This document shows, piece after piece, positions 17,820-26,513 of a stretch of DNA of 64,000 nucleotides. Origin of the DNA: Paenibacillus massiliensis subsp. panacisoli DSM 21345 (lineage in GTDB: Bacteria; Bacillota; Bacilli; Paenibacillales; Paenibacillaceae); assembly GCF_000426545.1 (NCBI RefSeq), contig NZ_KE384534.1, positions 186,001 to 250,000 on the forward strand, in the 5' to 3' direction. The translations under genes and the position numbers were made by a program. Within the stretch, counting starts at the first letter, position 1. The number at the start of each line of letters is the position of its first letter. The notes beneath the pieces were generated by a model. The model did no database searches. It was not told the DNA's origin and was given only the letters and a program-made list of their open reading frames with translations.

Positions 17820-18389
17820 TTGACACAAAAGGAGCTTTTTGAGAGCTACAACAAGCAGGTCTACCGAACATGCTACTACATGGTACATAACGAGGCAGAT
17901 GCTGAGGATCTCTGTCAGGAAGTATTCATCTCGATCTTTCGCAGCGACTGGGAGCGTGTGGAGCATCTGCGGGCGTGGATTATGCGTATTGCCGTGAATC
18001 GTTGTCTGACTCACCTGAAGACAAGGCGCAGACGAGAAGCCAAGGACATGCTTGTACAGAGCCAATACCGCTCTACGGATCAGGAAGGAAAAGCATTAGA
18101 CCTGCTCGTAGAGGAACGGGAGGCTGCGGAAGAGCTGGCCACGGATATGATGCAGCTGCCACCAAAGATTCGTGCCGCCATATCACTAAGATACATGCAT
18201 GATTTCAGTATAGCTGATATCGCCGAGATTCTGAGCATACCAGTGGGTACGGCAAAGTCAAGAGTGCATAAGGGACTAAAGCTTATGAAACTAATCATGT
18301 CAAAGCGGGATTATGTTATCCACCGTTCGAATAAAGGAGGATGTCATGAAGCATATCGAGAACCGACTGAAGCAGCAATTAAACCATGA
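17820..18389 (+). CDS. ECF-type RNA polymerase sigma factor
   Basis: 189 residues. Region 2 (ELFESYNKQVYRTCYYMVHNEADAEDLCQEVFI, with the DAEDLCQEVF hallmark) and region 4 (LPPKIRAAISLRYMHDFSIADIAEILSIPVGTAKSRVHKGL) are both complete. The TTG at 17820 follows GGAGG by nine bases and gives MTQKELFESY; earlier starts would lie in the preceding non-coding segment. The last 44 bases overlap the downstream anti-sigma gene, as usual for co-translated pairs. The upstream TGAACCTTTTT (about 17759-17769) resembles the -35 element of ECF promoters, so autoregulation is plausible but unproved. Confidence 0.92.
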   Translation: MTQKELFESYNKQVYRTCYYMVHNEADAEDLCQEVFISIFRSDWERVEHLRAWIMRIAVNRCLTHLKTRRRREAKDMLVQSQYRSTDQEGKALDLLVEEREAAEELATDMMQLPPKIRAAISLRYMHDFSIADIAEILSIPVGTAKSRVHKGLKLMKLIMSKRDYVIHRSNKGGCHEAYREPTEAAIKP

Positions 18390-20091
18390 AGACGGGCTGA
18401 GTTATCCTGATTTTAACAAAATGTGGTCCAATATTGAGACAATCTCCGATGCTGATACACAAGTCAATGCTCCCATAGAAGCAACCGACACGGCCATGAT
18501 GAAGGCAAACGGTGCAGCAACTTCCAAGAAGATGAGACAGCATTCTGGATGGAAATATGGATGGGAAATAACCAACTTCAGACTGCGGGAATGGCGCCGG
18601 GCTGCAGCACTTGCTTCTCTCAGTGTTATCATCATCGCAGCCCCAGTATATGCGGCACTTCAGATGGATTGGACTCATTTGTTGAATCACAGGAGTGGTA
18701 TCCAGGCGGCTTTAGCACAAAACCTGGGGCAGACGATTGAGCAATCGGTGACGAAGGACGGGGTCACGCTAACGATTCATTCAGCCATAGTGGACGAGAA
18801 TCGTACGGTCCTCTTATATAGTCTGGATACAGGGAGGTATGGGCAGACTGAGTGGAAGTTCACAGACAAGGTATTGGTGGATGAGAAAGGTCAACGAATT
18901 GAGGGTTTGAACAGTACGCAGAAGTGGGATGAAGAAACCCGCAGGTACATCGGGTATTTCGAGTCTGACTGGACGCCAAAATCCGGGCAAGCCAATATTA
19001 AACTTCAGGCTGAGCAAATACAATTCTTCTCACTTCAATCTAAGGGAATTCCACTTGATATTAAAAAATCAGGTGAGCAGCAGTTTGCGATTGAGCAGGA
19101 TGGAATCAACAAGGTGGTTGCTCAAGTATTTCCAGAGGGTGAGGACAGCCTGCTGTTGACTACAAGCATATTTTCTCCACAGTCCCAGTCGGAGTTCAAG
19201 GATTGGGCTTTTCCAGAAGTGAGCGCGTATCGGAATAGCGAGGCCCCTGTTCCCTACTATAATGGGACCTTTGGTACCCCCGGTGATCAGGGAGAGTACA
19301 TGTCACAGAAAACTTACAAGCTAGCTGATGTGCAGGGAGAAGGTACTAGCTTCCAATTGGACTATCTCCGGCGGGAGGCGACCATTGATCAACAATGGAC
19401 CTTACCGCTTCATCTGAACAAGCAGCAAATGGAAGCGGGTACTCTGCGTAGCGATCTTGATCTGTTGGTCCCGGATACTGAGGATCAGCTAGTGCTGAAG
19501 GAACTGGTCATTACCCCTACTCAAATTCGTGTGATGGCAGAGCATGAGGAGCGATATTTTCAATCCTCGTTTGTCAAATATGAGTTGGAGGTGGATGGTC
19601 ATATACTGAATTCAAGCAACTGGTATTCCGAGCAAGGGGATTACAAAAGTAAGCTGTATGCGGAGAGACCGCTGGATTTGGAGATTACAGAGTCGTCCAC
19701 GATCAAGCTGATTGGGCGGCATCATATTGAGAGACATGATGGAGGTGAGTATCCTCCAATTCTACTTAAAAATATTAGCAGCGAACGCCAATCTTTCATG
19801 CAAGACATTGGTGGCTATCCTGTGAAATGGACGTATTATCGCGAAGATGGTAATCTTTTTGTAGAGACCGAAAGTGCTGATCCCTTGTTCGGCGGCGTAA
19901 ACCAGACCCACATCGGCAAAGGGAAGGATCGTATCATAGGCAAGCCGCTCACGGTCAATTTCTCAGGGGATGGAAATAACAAGTCTATTGATGTATATAA
20001 GGATTATGGTTCAGATAGCGCAGAAATCTACATGTTCTACTACACTACTGAACGCCCGGATGAGCAATTCAGCATCCAGCTTCGTCTGTAG
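18346..20091 (+). CDS. Membrane anti-sigma-type protein with DUF4179/DUF5643-like extracellular domain
   Basis: 581 residues. The short cytosolic N-terminus includes YPDFNKMWSNIE, a pattern often seen in anti-sigma partners of ECF factors. One membrane helix follows (about 85-105, ALASLSVIIIAAPVYAAL). The remaining 470 residues are extracellular and strand-rich, with the DUF4179 segment after the helix (GQTIEQSVTKDGVTLTIHSAIVDENRTVLLYSL). It probably holds the sigma factor inactive and senses an envelope signal. The ATG at 18346 has AAAGGAGG five bases upstream and overlaps the sigma gene by 44 bases. Confidence 0.82.
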   Translation: MKHIENRLKQQLNHEDGLSYPDFNKMWSNIETISDADTQVNAPIEATDTAMMKANGAATSKKMRQHSGWKYGWEITNFRLREWRRAAALASLSVIIIAAPVYAALQMDWTHLLNHRSGIQAALAQNLGQTIEQSVTKDGVTLTIHSAIVDENRTVLLYSLDTGRYGQTEWKFTDKVLVDEKGQRIEGLNSTQKWDEETRRYIGYFESDWTPKSGQANIKLQAEQIQFFSLQSKGIPLDIKKSGEQQFAIEQDGINKVVAQVFPEGEDSLLLTTSIFSPQSQSEFKDWAFPEVSAYRNSEAPVPYYNGTFGTPGDQGEYMSQKTYKLADVQGEGTSFQLDYLRREATIDQQWTLPLHLNKQQMEAGTLRSDLDLLVPDTEDQLVLKELVITPTQIRVMAEHEERYFQSSFVKYELEVDGHILNSSNWYSEQGDYKSKLYAERPLDLEITESSTIKLIGRHHIERHDGGEYPPILLKNISSERQSFMQDIGGYPVKWTYYREDGNLFVETESADPLFGGVNQTHIGKGKDRIIGKPLTVNFSGDGNNKSIDVYKDYGSDSAEIYMFYYTTERPDEQFSIQLRL

Positions 20092-20127
20092 TGTCTGTAG
20101 GCTTGATTACAGGAAGGATGATGGCAT

Positions 20128-20691
20128 CTGAGCACGCAGGTACAGCGCTGCGCATGGGTCAACGCAGACCCCTTGTATATCGCCTATCATGATGAGGAAT
20201 GGGGTATACCGAAGTACGGAGATCAAGAGCTGTTTGAGCTACTTATACTGGAGGGTATGCAAGCGGGACTAAGCTGGTATACCGTTCTGAAGAAGCGTGA
20301 AGCCTTCCGTGAAGCCTTTGACCACTTCAATCCAGAGCGGATTGCGGCCTATGATGAGGAGAAGATCGAAGAGCTGATGAGCAACCCTGGCATCATTCGC
20401 AATCGACTCAAGATCCAGTCGACGATTACGAATGCACGAATTTATCTGGACGTCATGGAGGAAGGCAGCTTCTCTGAGCTGCTATGGAGCTTTACGGAGG
20501 GTGTTCCCTTGGTGAATCATTGGCGTGATGTAACCGAGGTGCCAGCTGTCACTCCTCAATCGGATCAGATGAGCAGGATGCTACGCAAGCGAGGCATGAA
20601 ATTCGTCGGCTCGACCATTTGCTACGCATTTATGCAGGCTTCAGGCATGGTGGATGATCATACGATGGACTGTTTTTGCAGAAAGCAATAA
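20128..20691 (+). CDS. tag: DNA-3-methyladenine glycosylase I, probable CTG start
   Basis: 187 residues if translation starts at CTG 20128, which has AGGAAGG ten bases upstream. The product then begins MSTQVQRCAWVNADPLYIAYHDEEWG, nearly the E. coli Tag pattern. It contains all four zinc ligands: C8 and H21 (13 apart, as C4/H17 in E. coli) and H178 and C182 (4 apart, as H175/C179). No ATG, GTG or TTG lies in frame between the upstream stop (20119) and TTG 20173, and starting at 20173 would remove C8. The enzyme excises 3-methyladenine from DNA. A strong terminator follows at 20786-20826. Confidence 0.88.
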   Translation: MSTQVQRCAWVNADPLYIAYHDEEWGIPKYGDQELFELLILEGMQAGLSWYTVLKKREAFREAFDHFNPERIAAYDEEKIEELMSNPGIIRNRLKIQSTITNARIYLDVMEEGSFSELLWSFTEGVPLVNHWRDVTEVPAVTPQSDQMSRMLRKRGMKFVGSTICYAFMQASGMVDDHTMDCFCRKQ

Positions 20692-20785
20692 GGTTTATGG
20701 CAGAAGGAGAGCTCCAACCTGCTTCCAGAGTACTTTTATGAATCCCCTAAATTTCGAACGGTGTTGGTGTAAATGCTGCTTCGCC

Positions 20786-20826
20786 AAGAAACCCTAATCT
20801 TATCTATAAGATTAGGGTTTCTTTTC
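20786..20826 (+). terminator. Strong terminator after tag
   Basis: AAGAAACCCTAATCTTA and its exact complement enclose a very short loop and run into TTTCTTTT. It insulates the nik promoter that follows. Confidence 0.85.
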
Positions 20827-20828
20827 TG

Positions 20829-20857
20829 TTGACAAAAGGTCCGCTCCTGCCTATTCT
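20829..20857 (+). promoter_or_regulatory. Sigma-A promoter of the nik-type operon
   Basis: TTGACA (20829-20834), 17-base spacer, TATTCT (20852-20857). The predicted start is near 20864, just before the Fur-type box at 20871. Confidence 0.75.
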
Positions 20858-20870
20858 TAATGAATGAATA

Positions 20871-20885
20871 TGAGAATCATTATCA
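20871..20885 (+). promoter_or_regulatory. Fur-family operator (7-1-7 box)
   Basis: TGAGAATCATTATCA matches the 7-1-7 Fur consensus TGATAATnATTATCA at all but one defined position. It begins about seven bases after the predicted transcription start, a repressing position. Fur is the best guess; PerR and Zur boxes are related, so the metal cannot be fixed from sequence. Confidence 0.75.
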
Positions 20886-20911
20886 CGAAAAAGAAGAGGG
20901 GATCTACATCC

Positions 20912-22549
20912 ATGTTCGCACATCATCGTAAATCTGTTGCCTTTACCATGGCGACAATCCTACTACTGTTATTTGTAATTGTAGGATGTAGCAATACAGG
21001 GAGCAGTAATGATGCTTCAACAGCTATTTCAAATAAGACCGCTACCACCAAATCAATTACGATGTCATGGCCTCGTGATATCGGTACGATGAATCCCCAC
21101 ACATATAATCCTTCACAGCTGTTTGCTCAGTCGATGCTCTATGAGCCACTCGTAAGCTACCAGAAGGATGGTAAGCTGGAGCCGGCCTTGGCTGAATCAT
21201 GGACCATATCAGATGACGGCAAGGTATATACATTCAAGCTTCGTTCTGGTGTGAAATTTTCAGATGGCACTGACTTTAATGCCGAGATCGTCAAGAAGAA
21301 TTTTGATGCGGTGATGGCACACAAGCAGACTCATAGCTGGCTGGGCATTGTAGACGTGCTTGACAAGACAGAGGTAGTGGACGATCTTACCTTCCGTATG
21401 ACACTGACACAGCCATATTATCCCGTTCTGCAGGATCTATCTGTAGTTCGTCCGTTCCGTTTTTTGGGTGAAGCCGGATTCCCTGATCATGGGGATACTT
21501 CTGAAGGTATCAAGGAGCCTGTGGGAACAGGACCATGGATGCTGGCAGAGTACAAGCAGGATGAGTATGCAGTCTTCAAGCGCAACCCGAACTACTGGGG
21601 TACCGCACCCAACATCGACCAGGTTACTGTCAAAATCATTCCTGATGCAGAGACCCGTGTGGCTGCCTTTGAGAAAGGTGAGCTTGATCTAATTTATGGT
21701 GAAGGTGTCATTAGTCTGGATGCGTTCAAGCAACTGCGTGATAATAATGAATACACGACACAACTGTCAGATCCGGTAGGTACTCGTAGTCTGCTGCTGA
21801 ACTCCTCCAATCCGAAGCTGTCCGATGTGAGGGTACGCACGGCGCTTCATCAAGGCTTTAATAAGCAAGCTATGGTGGAGGGTATAACCTCCGGTCTGGA
21901 GGAGCCAGCTGATTCCGTCTTGTCCAAGAACTACCCGTATACGAATATTGATCTTCAACCGATCGCATATGATGCCCAGAAGTCCAAAGCTCTGCTGGAT
22001 GAAGCGGGCTGGATGCTGCCTGCTGGTGGTACCGTTCGAGAGAAGGATGGTCAGAAGCTGGAATTCGAGATGATCTTCGATAAAACGGACCCGATTCAGA
22101 AGGCGATGGCTGAGACGATTCAGGCTGAGTGGAGTGAATTGGGCGTCAAGGTGAATCTGACAGGTCTTGAGCTGACCGTGCAGATCAAGCGTCTGAAGGC
22201 GAATGATTTCGATCTGTATTTCTGGTACAACTACGGTGCACCGTATGATCCGCATTCCTTCGTAAACGTCGTGGCAAGCCCTGGATTTGGTATCTCAGAG
22301 ACGCTTAGTGCCATTCCGATGAAAAAGGAGCTTGACGAACAGATTCGCGCGGTCCTGTCATCAACGGACGAGAAGCAGCGTCAGGAGCTGTACACATCAA
22401 TCCTGAGCACATTGCAGGAGCAATCGGCGATTGTACCGATTTCCTATATCAAGAAAACAGCGGTATACCAGAAGCATATCAGTCAGTTTGTATTCCCGGC
22501 TAACCGCGATGAGAATCCTTTTGCAGGAATAGAATTGGGCACTCCGTGA
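20912..22549 (+). CDS. nikA: Nickel/metallophore-type ABC transporter substrate-binding lipoprotein
   Basis: 545 residues. A signal peptide with lipobox IVGC places the lipid-modified Cys at 26. The mature part is a cluster C binding protein close to NikA: TMSWPRDIGTMNPHTYNPS, FAQSMLYEPLVSYQKDG, RPFRFL, GTGPWMLAEYK and GAPYDPHSF all have E. coli NikA counterparts. NikA-type proteins bind Ni2+ chelates; staphylococcal CntA relatives bind opine metallophores. The Fur-type box fits either. The ATG at 20912 follows GAGGGG by ten bases. It is the first gene of a five-gene operon. Confidence 0.88.
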   Translation: MFAHHRKSVAFTMATILLLLFVIVGCSNTGSSNDASTAISNKTATTKSITMSWPRDIGTMNPHTYNPSQLFAQSMLYEPLVSYQKDGKLEPALAESWTISDDGKVYTFKLRSGVKFSDGTDFNAEIVKKNFDAVMAHKQTHSWLGIVDVLDKTEVVDDLTFRMTLTQPYYPVLQDLSVVRPFRFLGEAGFPDHGDTSEGIKEPVGTGPWMLAEYKQDEYAVFKRNPNYWGTAPNIDQVTVKIIPDAETRVAAFEKGELDLIYGEGVISLDAFKQLRDNNEYTTQLSDPVGTRSLLLNSSNPKLSDVRVRTALHQGFNKQAMVEGITSGLEEPADSVLSKNYPYTNIDLQPIAYDAQKSKALLDEAGWMLPAGGTVREKDGQKLEFEMIFDKTDPIQKAMAETIQAEWSELGVKVNLTGLELTVQIKRLKANDFDLYFWYNYGAPYDPHSFVNVVASPGFGISETLSAIPMKKELDEQIRAVLSSTDEKQRQELYTSILSTLQEQSAIVPISYIKKTAVYQKHISQFVFPANRDENPFAGIELGTP

Positions 22550-22590
22550 ATGATCGGTACAGCTGCGTAGTGTAACCCATGGGAGGAAAA

Positions 22591-23538
22591 ATGGTGGTCA
22601 GCTATATCGGTAAACGAATAATGGCGATCGTTCCAATTGTTTTTATTGCTACACTTGTTACTTTCGCGCTTATTCACATTTCCCCGGTTGATCCGGCAGA
22701 AGCCTACCTGACAGCAGCTCATATCTATCCAACACCTGAGCTACTGGAGCAGAAAAGGCATGAATTCGGGCTGGATCAGCCCTTACTGACCCAGTACATG
22801 AATACGATTCAGAAAATGGCCAGGCTGGATTTTGGCACATCCTATCTCACGAACCAGCCAGTATGGAAGGAAGTGAGCGCTAGGCTTCCGGCAACAGTAG
22901 AGCTGGCTTTATGGAGCATGCTGTTGTCTGCCCTGGTTAGCATTCCGCTGGGAATTCTGGCTGCTGTATACAAGAATAGCTGGATTGACATGGTGAGCAG
23001 ACTTATCTCTTATTTTGGAGCATCGATTCCACAGTTCTGGCTGGGCTATCTGCTCATCTTCTTCTTCTCGGTCAAGCTGGACCTGCTGCCTGTTGAGGGT
23101 CGGGGAAGCTGGGAGAACCTGGTGCTGCCGACAGTGACTCTTTCACTGGTGCTAATCGCTGTGTATACGCGCCTGCTGCGTACCAGCGTGCTGGAGCAGC
23201 TACAGGAGACGTATGTGCAGTATGCCAGAACACGTGGGTTACGCGAACGGACGATTGTCCTGAAGCATGTACTGAGAATTGCCATATCGCCGCTTATTAC
23301 CGGTATGGGTATGAATATGGGTAAGCTGCTCACAGGTACAATCATCGTGGAGCAGGTCTTCTCATGGCCGGGCTTCGGACGTTACTTTGTGGAAGCGATC
23401 TTCAATCGGGATATTCCGGTCATTCAATGCTATGTCTTCTTGGCGGCTTGCCTGTTCATCGTGTGTAATCTACTCGTTGATCTGGTTCAGCTCTATATGG
23501 ACCCGCGGATTTCAGCGAAAGGACGGGCTGAGCAGTGA
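22591..23538 (+). CDS. nikB: Nickel/metallophore-type ABC transporter permease
   Basis: 315 residues, six membrane helices. The EAA loop reads YARTRGLRERTIVLKHVLRIAISPLITGMGMNMG, and the C-terminal VEQVFSWPGFGRYFVEAIFNRD is typical of DppB/NikB permeases. It pairs with NikC to form the channel. GGGAGG stands four bases before the ATG at 22591 and seven before a GTG at 22594; either could be used. It overlaps nikC by four bases (GTGA), which points to translational coupling. Confidence 0.9.
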   Translation: MVVSYIGKRIMAIVPIVFIATLVTFALIHISPVDPAEAYLTAAHIYPTPELLEQKRHEFGLDQPLLTQYMNTIQKMARLDFGTSYLTNQPVWKEVSARLPATVELALWSMLLSALVSIPLGILAAVYKNSWIDMVSRLISYFGASIPQFWLGYLLIFFFSVKLDLLPVEGRGSWENLVLPTVTLSLVLIAVYTRLLRTSVLEQLQETYVQYARTRGLRERTIVLKHVLRIAISPLITGMGMNMGKLLTGTIIVEQVFSWPGFGRYFVEAIFNRDIPVIQCYVFLAACLFIVCNLLVDLVQLYMDPRISAKGRAEQ

Positions 23539-24365
23539 TAAGTAAATGGCGTAAATGGTTCAAGGGTGAGAGAGCCATCCTAATCTGTACGGTGGTAGTG
23601 CTCTTCTTCTTCGCGGTTACCTTGCTGGCTCCGTGGATTGCTCCGCATGATCCGGTCAAGGTGAATCTGCTGCAAAAGTTGCATGGTCCATCGGCGGAGC
23701 ACTGGTTAGGAACAGATCATCTGGGGCGTGATAACCTGTCCAGACTGATCTATGGAGCCAGGGTATCCATTGGATTTGCGACAGTGATATTCCTGTCTTC
23801 CTTAGTCATTGGTGTGGTAGTAGGCTCTGTTGCAGGCTATCTGGGAGGCTGGGTGGACAGCCTTCTTATGCGCCTTTGTGAAGGGATTATGGCCTTTCCG
23901 AATCTGGTGCTGGTATTAGGGATTGTAGGTATCTTCGGACCAGGTCTGATGCAGGTGCTGCTTGCGCTCATGCTGGTGCAGTGGGTGTATTATGCGCGGA
24001 TATGCCGGAATATGGTAGTCAGCCTGAAGGAACGGAACTTTATTGCGGCTGCACGGATTAGTGGCTCGTCTTCCTGGCGCATCATTCGCAAGCATATTAT
24101 TCCTAACGTGCAGCGCCCTATTGTAGTGATGGGGACTCTGGAGATGGGCTGGGCGATTATGGATATTTCTGCATTGTCATTTCTGGGTCTGGGCATCCAG
24201 CCGCCGAACGCGGAATGGGGAGCCATGATCCATGAAGGGACGAGCTATATTCGCAGCCATCCCGAGTTGATGATCTATCCGGGCTTGCTGATCCTCGTGG
24301 TAGTCATTACATTCAACGTGCTGGGAGAAGCGCTATCCGAGCGATATGGTATTGCCAAACGGTAA
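23535..24365 (+). CDS. nikC: Nickel/metallophore-type ABC transporter permease
   Basis: 276 residues with the DppC/NikC layout: a short N-terminal helix, WLGTDHLGRDNLSRLIYGARVSIGF before the permease core, and the EAA loop AARISGSSSWRIIRKHIIPNVQRPIVVMGTLEMGWAI. The GTG start overlaps the nikB stop. It forms the heteromeric membrane domain with NikB. The nikD start follows the stop after about 50 bases. Confidence 0.9.
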   Translation: MISKWRKWFKGERAILICTVVVLFFFAVTLLAPWIAPHDPVKVNLLQKLHGPSAEHWLGTDHLGRDNLSRLIYGARVSIGFATVIFLSSLVIGVVVGSVAGYLGGWVDSLLMRLCEGIMAFPNLVLVLGIVGIFGPGLMQVLLALMLVQWVYYARICRNMVVSLKERNFIAAARISGSSSWRIIRKHIIPNVQRPIVVMGTLEMGWAIMDISALSFLGLGIQPPNAEWGAMIHEGTSYIRSHPELMIYPGLLILVVVITFNVLGEALSERYGIAKR

Positions 24366-24415
24366 TGCCATCTCATCAGCAGAGATAGACGGAGTGGAAG
24401 GACGGTGAGACAAGC

Positions 24416-25282
24416 GTGATTAGTCCAAAGGAGAACGATAGGGTAATGGATCAAACGAGGCGCCCAGAGCAGGACAAGACGGCTACCGCTGCTTCCAATG
24501 TGCTTGAAGTACGTGACTTGGAGGTGCAGCTCCACAATGTAGATAATCCTATGACCCTGCTGCAATCTATACAACTGGATATCGGAAAAGGTCGAGTGTT
24601 CGGCCTGGTGGGGGAAAGCGGCAGTGGCAAGTCGATTACCTGTAACGCTATTTTGCAGCTGCTCAATCCCCAGAGAATGAATGTAACCGGGAGCATTCGG
24701 CTAAATGGGCGGGAGCTAAGCTCGTTACCAAGCGAAGAGATGCGGCGTATCCGGGGCAAGGAGATCGGATGCATTATCCAAAACCCGATGAATGCCTTTA
24801 CACCTGTATACACCATCGGCTCTCAATTCATGGAGACGCTGCGCACACATGCTGGAATCTCCAAAGGACAAGCCAAGGAGCAGGCCATTGCAGCCCTTGC
24901 AGACATGAATCTGCCTGAGCCTGCCAAGCTGATGCGCATGTACCCGTTTCAACTAAGTGGGGGCATGCTGCAGCGTGTCATGATTGCGGTATCGATGTGT
25001 CTGCGGCCTGCTCTGGTCATTGCCGATGAACCGACCACGGCGCTGGATGTGGTGAATCAGCTTCGGGTGCTCCAGGCGCTGAATCGACTACGTACAGAGT
25101 ATGGCACTTCGATTCTGCTGATCTCCCACGACTTGGGCGTCATTTCACAGATGGCAGATGAGGTAGCGGTCATGCAAAGGGGGCGCATCGTGGAGCAAGC
25201 TGGTGTTCATGAGTTATTTGACCAGCCACAGCATGAGTATACACGCATGTTGCTTCATGCTCGGCCTCAGATGGCTTGGTGA
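24416..25282 (+). CDS. nikD: Nickel/metallophore-type ABC transporter ATPase
   Basis: 288 residues. Walker A GESGSGKS, Q-loop IIQNPMNAFTP, signature LSGGMLQR, Walker B ALVIADEPTTALD and the switch His in LLISHDLG are all intact, so it should hydrolyse ATP. DppD/OppD/NikD subfamily. The start is uncertain: GTG 24416 (GGTGAG six bases upstream) or ATG 24446 (AAAGGAG twelve bases upstream). The first 25 residues are not conserved in the fold. Confidence 0.88.
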   Translation: MISPKENDRVMDQTRRPEQDKTATAASNVLEVRDLEVQLHNVDNPMTLLQSIQLDIGKGRVFGLVGESGSGKSITCNAILQLLNPQRMNVTGSIRLNGRELSSLPSEEMRRIRGKEIGCIIQNPMNAFTPVYTIGSQFMETLRTHAGISKGQAKEQAIAALADMNLPEPAKLMRMYPFQLSGGMLQRVMIAVSMCLRPALVIADEPTTALDVVNQLRVLQALNRLRTEYGTSILLISHDLGVISQMADEVAVMQRGRIVEQAGVHELFDQPQHEYTRMLLHARPQMAW

Positions 25283-25342
25283 GCGGGGAGCACATGGTAG
25301 TGAGCTCTTACTCACTCCAAGCATAAGAGAGGATGATGAATC

Positions 25343-26143
25343 GTGCTTCAGGTACATGTACTAACCCATAGCTATGGCAGACGCAGCTGGTTGGACCGTG
25401 CTGGGCGACGGGCTCCAGTGCTATCGGATATATCGTTTACAATTGAAAAAGGCTGCTGCATGGGGTTACTGGGCACGAGCGGGGCAGGCAAGAGCACATT
25501 GGGCAAAATCATCCTCGGTCTGGAGAAGCCGAGCAAGGGCCAGGTGCTGTTCGAAGGCCAGGATATTTATCAGTCCAACAGGCAGGTGTTGAGGGCCTTA
25601 AGACGTGATCTGCAGGTGGTATTCCAGGATTGCTATTCTGCCGTAAATCCGCTCATGACTGCCGCTCAGATTATTGGAGAACCTCTGGACAACTATGAGC
25701 GCTTGTCACCACAGGAGAGAGAGCGACGAATTGGTCAATTGCTGGAGCAGGTGGGACTTCGCGTAGAGGACGGAAGCAAGCGACCGAATCAGTTCAGTGG
25801 TGGACAGCTGCAACGGGTTAACATTGCGAGGGCGATTGCCCTTAAGCCCAAGTTGATCGTGCTGGATGAATCGGTCAGCAGTCTGGACATGGTCCATCAG
25901 ACACAAATATTATCATTATTGGCTGAGCTACGTGCGACTTATGGTCTGTCCTATCTGTTCATTACTCATGACATACGGGCTGCTATGGGAATCTGTGATC
26001 GGATTGCTGTACTGGATCAAGGGAGGCTCGTCTATCAAGGTGATGACAAGGATGCTATTCTACAGTCCAAGCACCCAGCGATCCAACGGCTAGTGTCTTC
26101 GGTTCTACCGGAGCACCCATCCAAGCGTATTTCCTTTGCCTAA
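25343..26143 (+). CDS. nikE: Nickel/metallophore-type ABC transporter ATPase
   Basis: 266 residues. Walker A GTSGAGKS, Q-loop VFQDCYSAVNP, signature FSGGQLQR, Walker B LIVLDESVSSLD and FITHDIRAA. Walker B ends in DES rather than DEP, common in NikE-type subunits. It lacks the C-terminal iron-sulfur-like extension of OppF/DppF proteins, again as in NikE. GTG start with GAGAGG ten bases upstream. Last gene of the operon; the hairpin at 26211-26251 follows. Confidence 0.88.
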   Translation: MLQVHVLTHSYGRRSWLDRAGRRAPVLSDISFTIEKGCCMGLLGTSGAGKSTLGKIILGLEKPSKGQVLFEGQDIYQSNRQVLRALRRDLQVVFQDCYSAVNPLMTAAQIIGEPLDNYERLSPQERERRIGQLLEQVGLRVEDGSKRPNQFSGGQLQRVNIARAIALKPKLIVLDESVSSLDMVHQTQILSLLAELRATYGLSYLFITHDIRAAMGICDRIAVLDQGRLVYQGDDKDAILQSKHPAIQRLVSSVLPEHPSKRISFA

Positions 26144-26210
26144 TGGAGTGTTGATCGTGTACATGCTGGATATTTGAATCGGGTTATAAGATGAATCGGA
26201 TTATAAAATG

Positions 26211-26251
26211 AGAAGACTGTTTCTGGCCGAGTGGCTTTGAGACAGTCTTCT
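26211..26251 (+). terminator. Probable terminator of the nik-type operon
   Basis: AGAAGACTGT (26211-26220) pairs perfectly with ACAGTCTTCT (26242-26251). The T-tract is short (ATTGTT). It begins 68 bases after the nikE stop. Confidence 0.6.
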
Positions 26252-26354
26252 ATTGTTAGGGCGGAGCTACTGACTTAGTTCATCCAATCGCTCTATATCT
26301 GCCGCTTGCCTCTCTTGCGAGCAGCTCTATCTATAGTGGGGGAGGCTGAGCATA

Positions 26355-26395
26355 CAAAAAAACAAGCTGACAGGGAAGTGCAGACGTCAGCTTGT
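26355..26395 (-). terminator. Terminator of the M42 peptidase transcript
   Basis: ACAAGCTGAC and GTCAGCTTGT (26362-26371 and 26386-26395) form a perfect 10-bp stem. On the minus strand it is followed by seven U. It is about 335 bases from the peptidase stop, with MITE copy B in between. Confidence 0.75.
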
Positions 26396-26513
26396 GGTAT
26401 TAGGACAAGCACTCAAATGAACTCGGGTGATCATTCTGATTCTGTTTAATAATATCGACAGGCTCCACGCTTGTATTGCTCAATACTCATATTTGATCTG
26501 GCCGAGGTACTAG

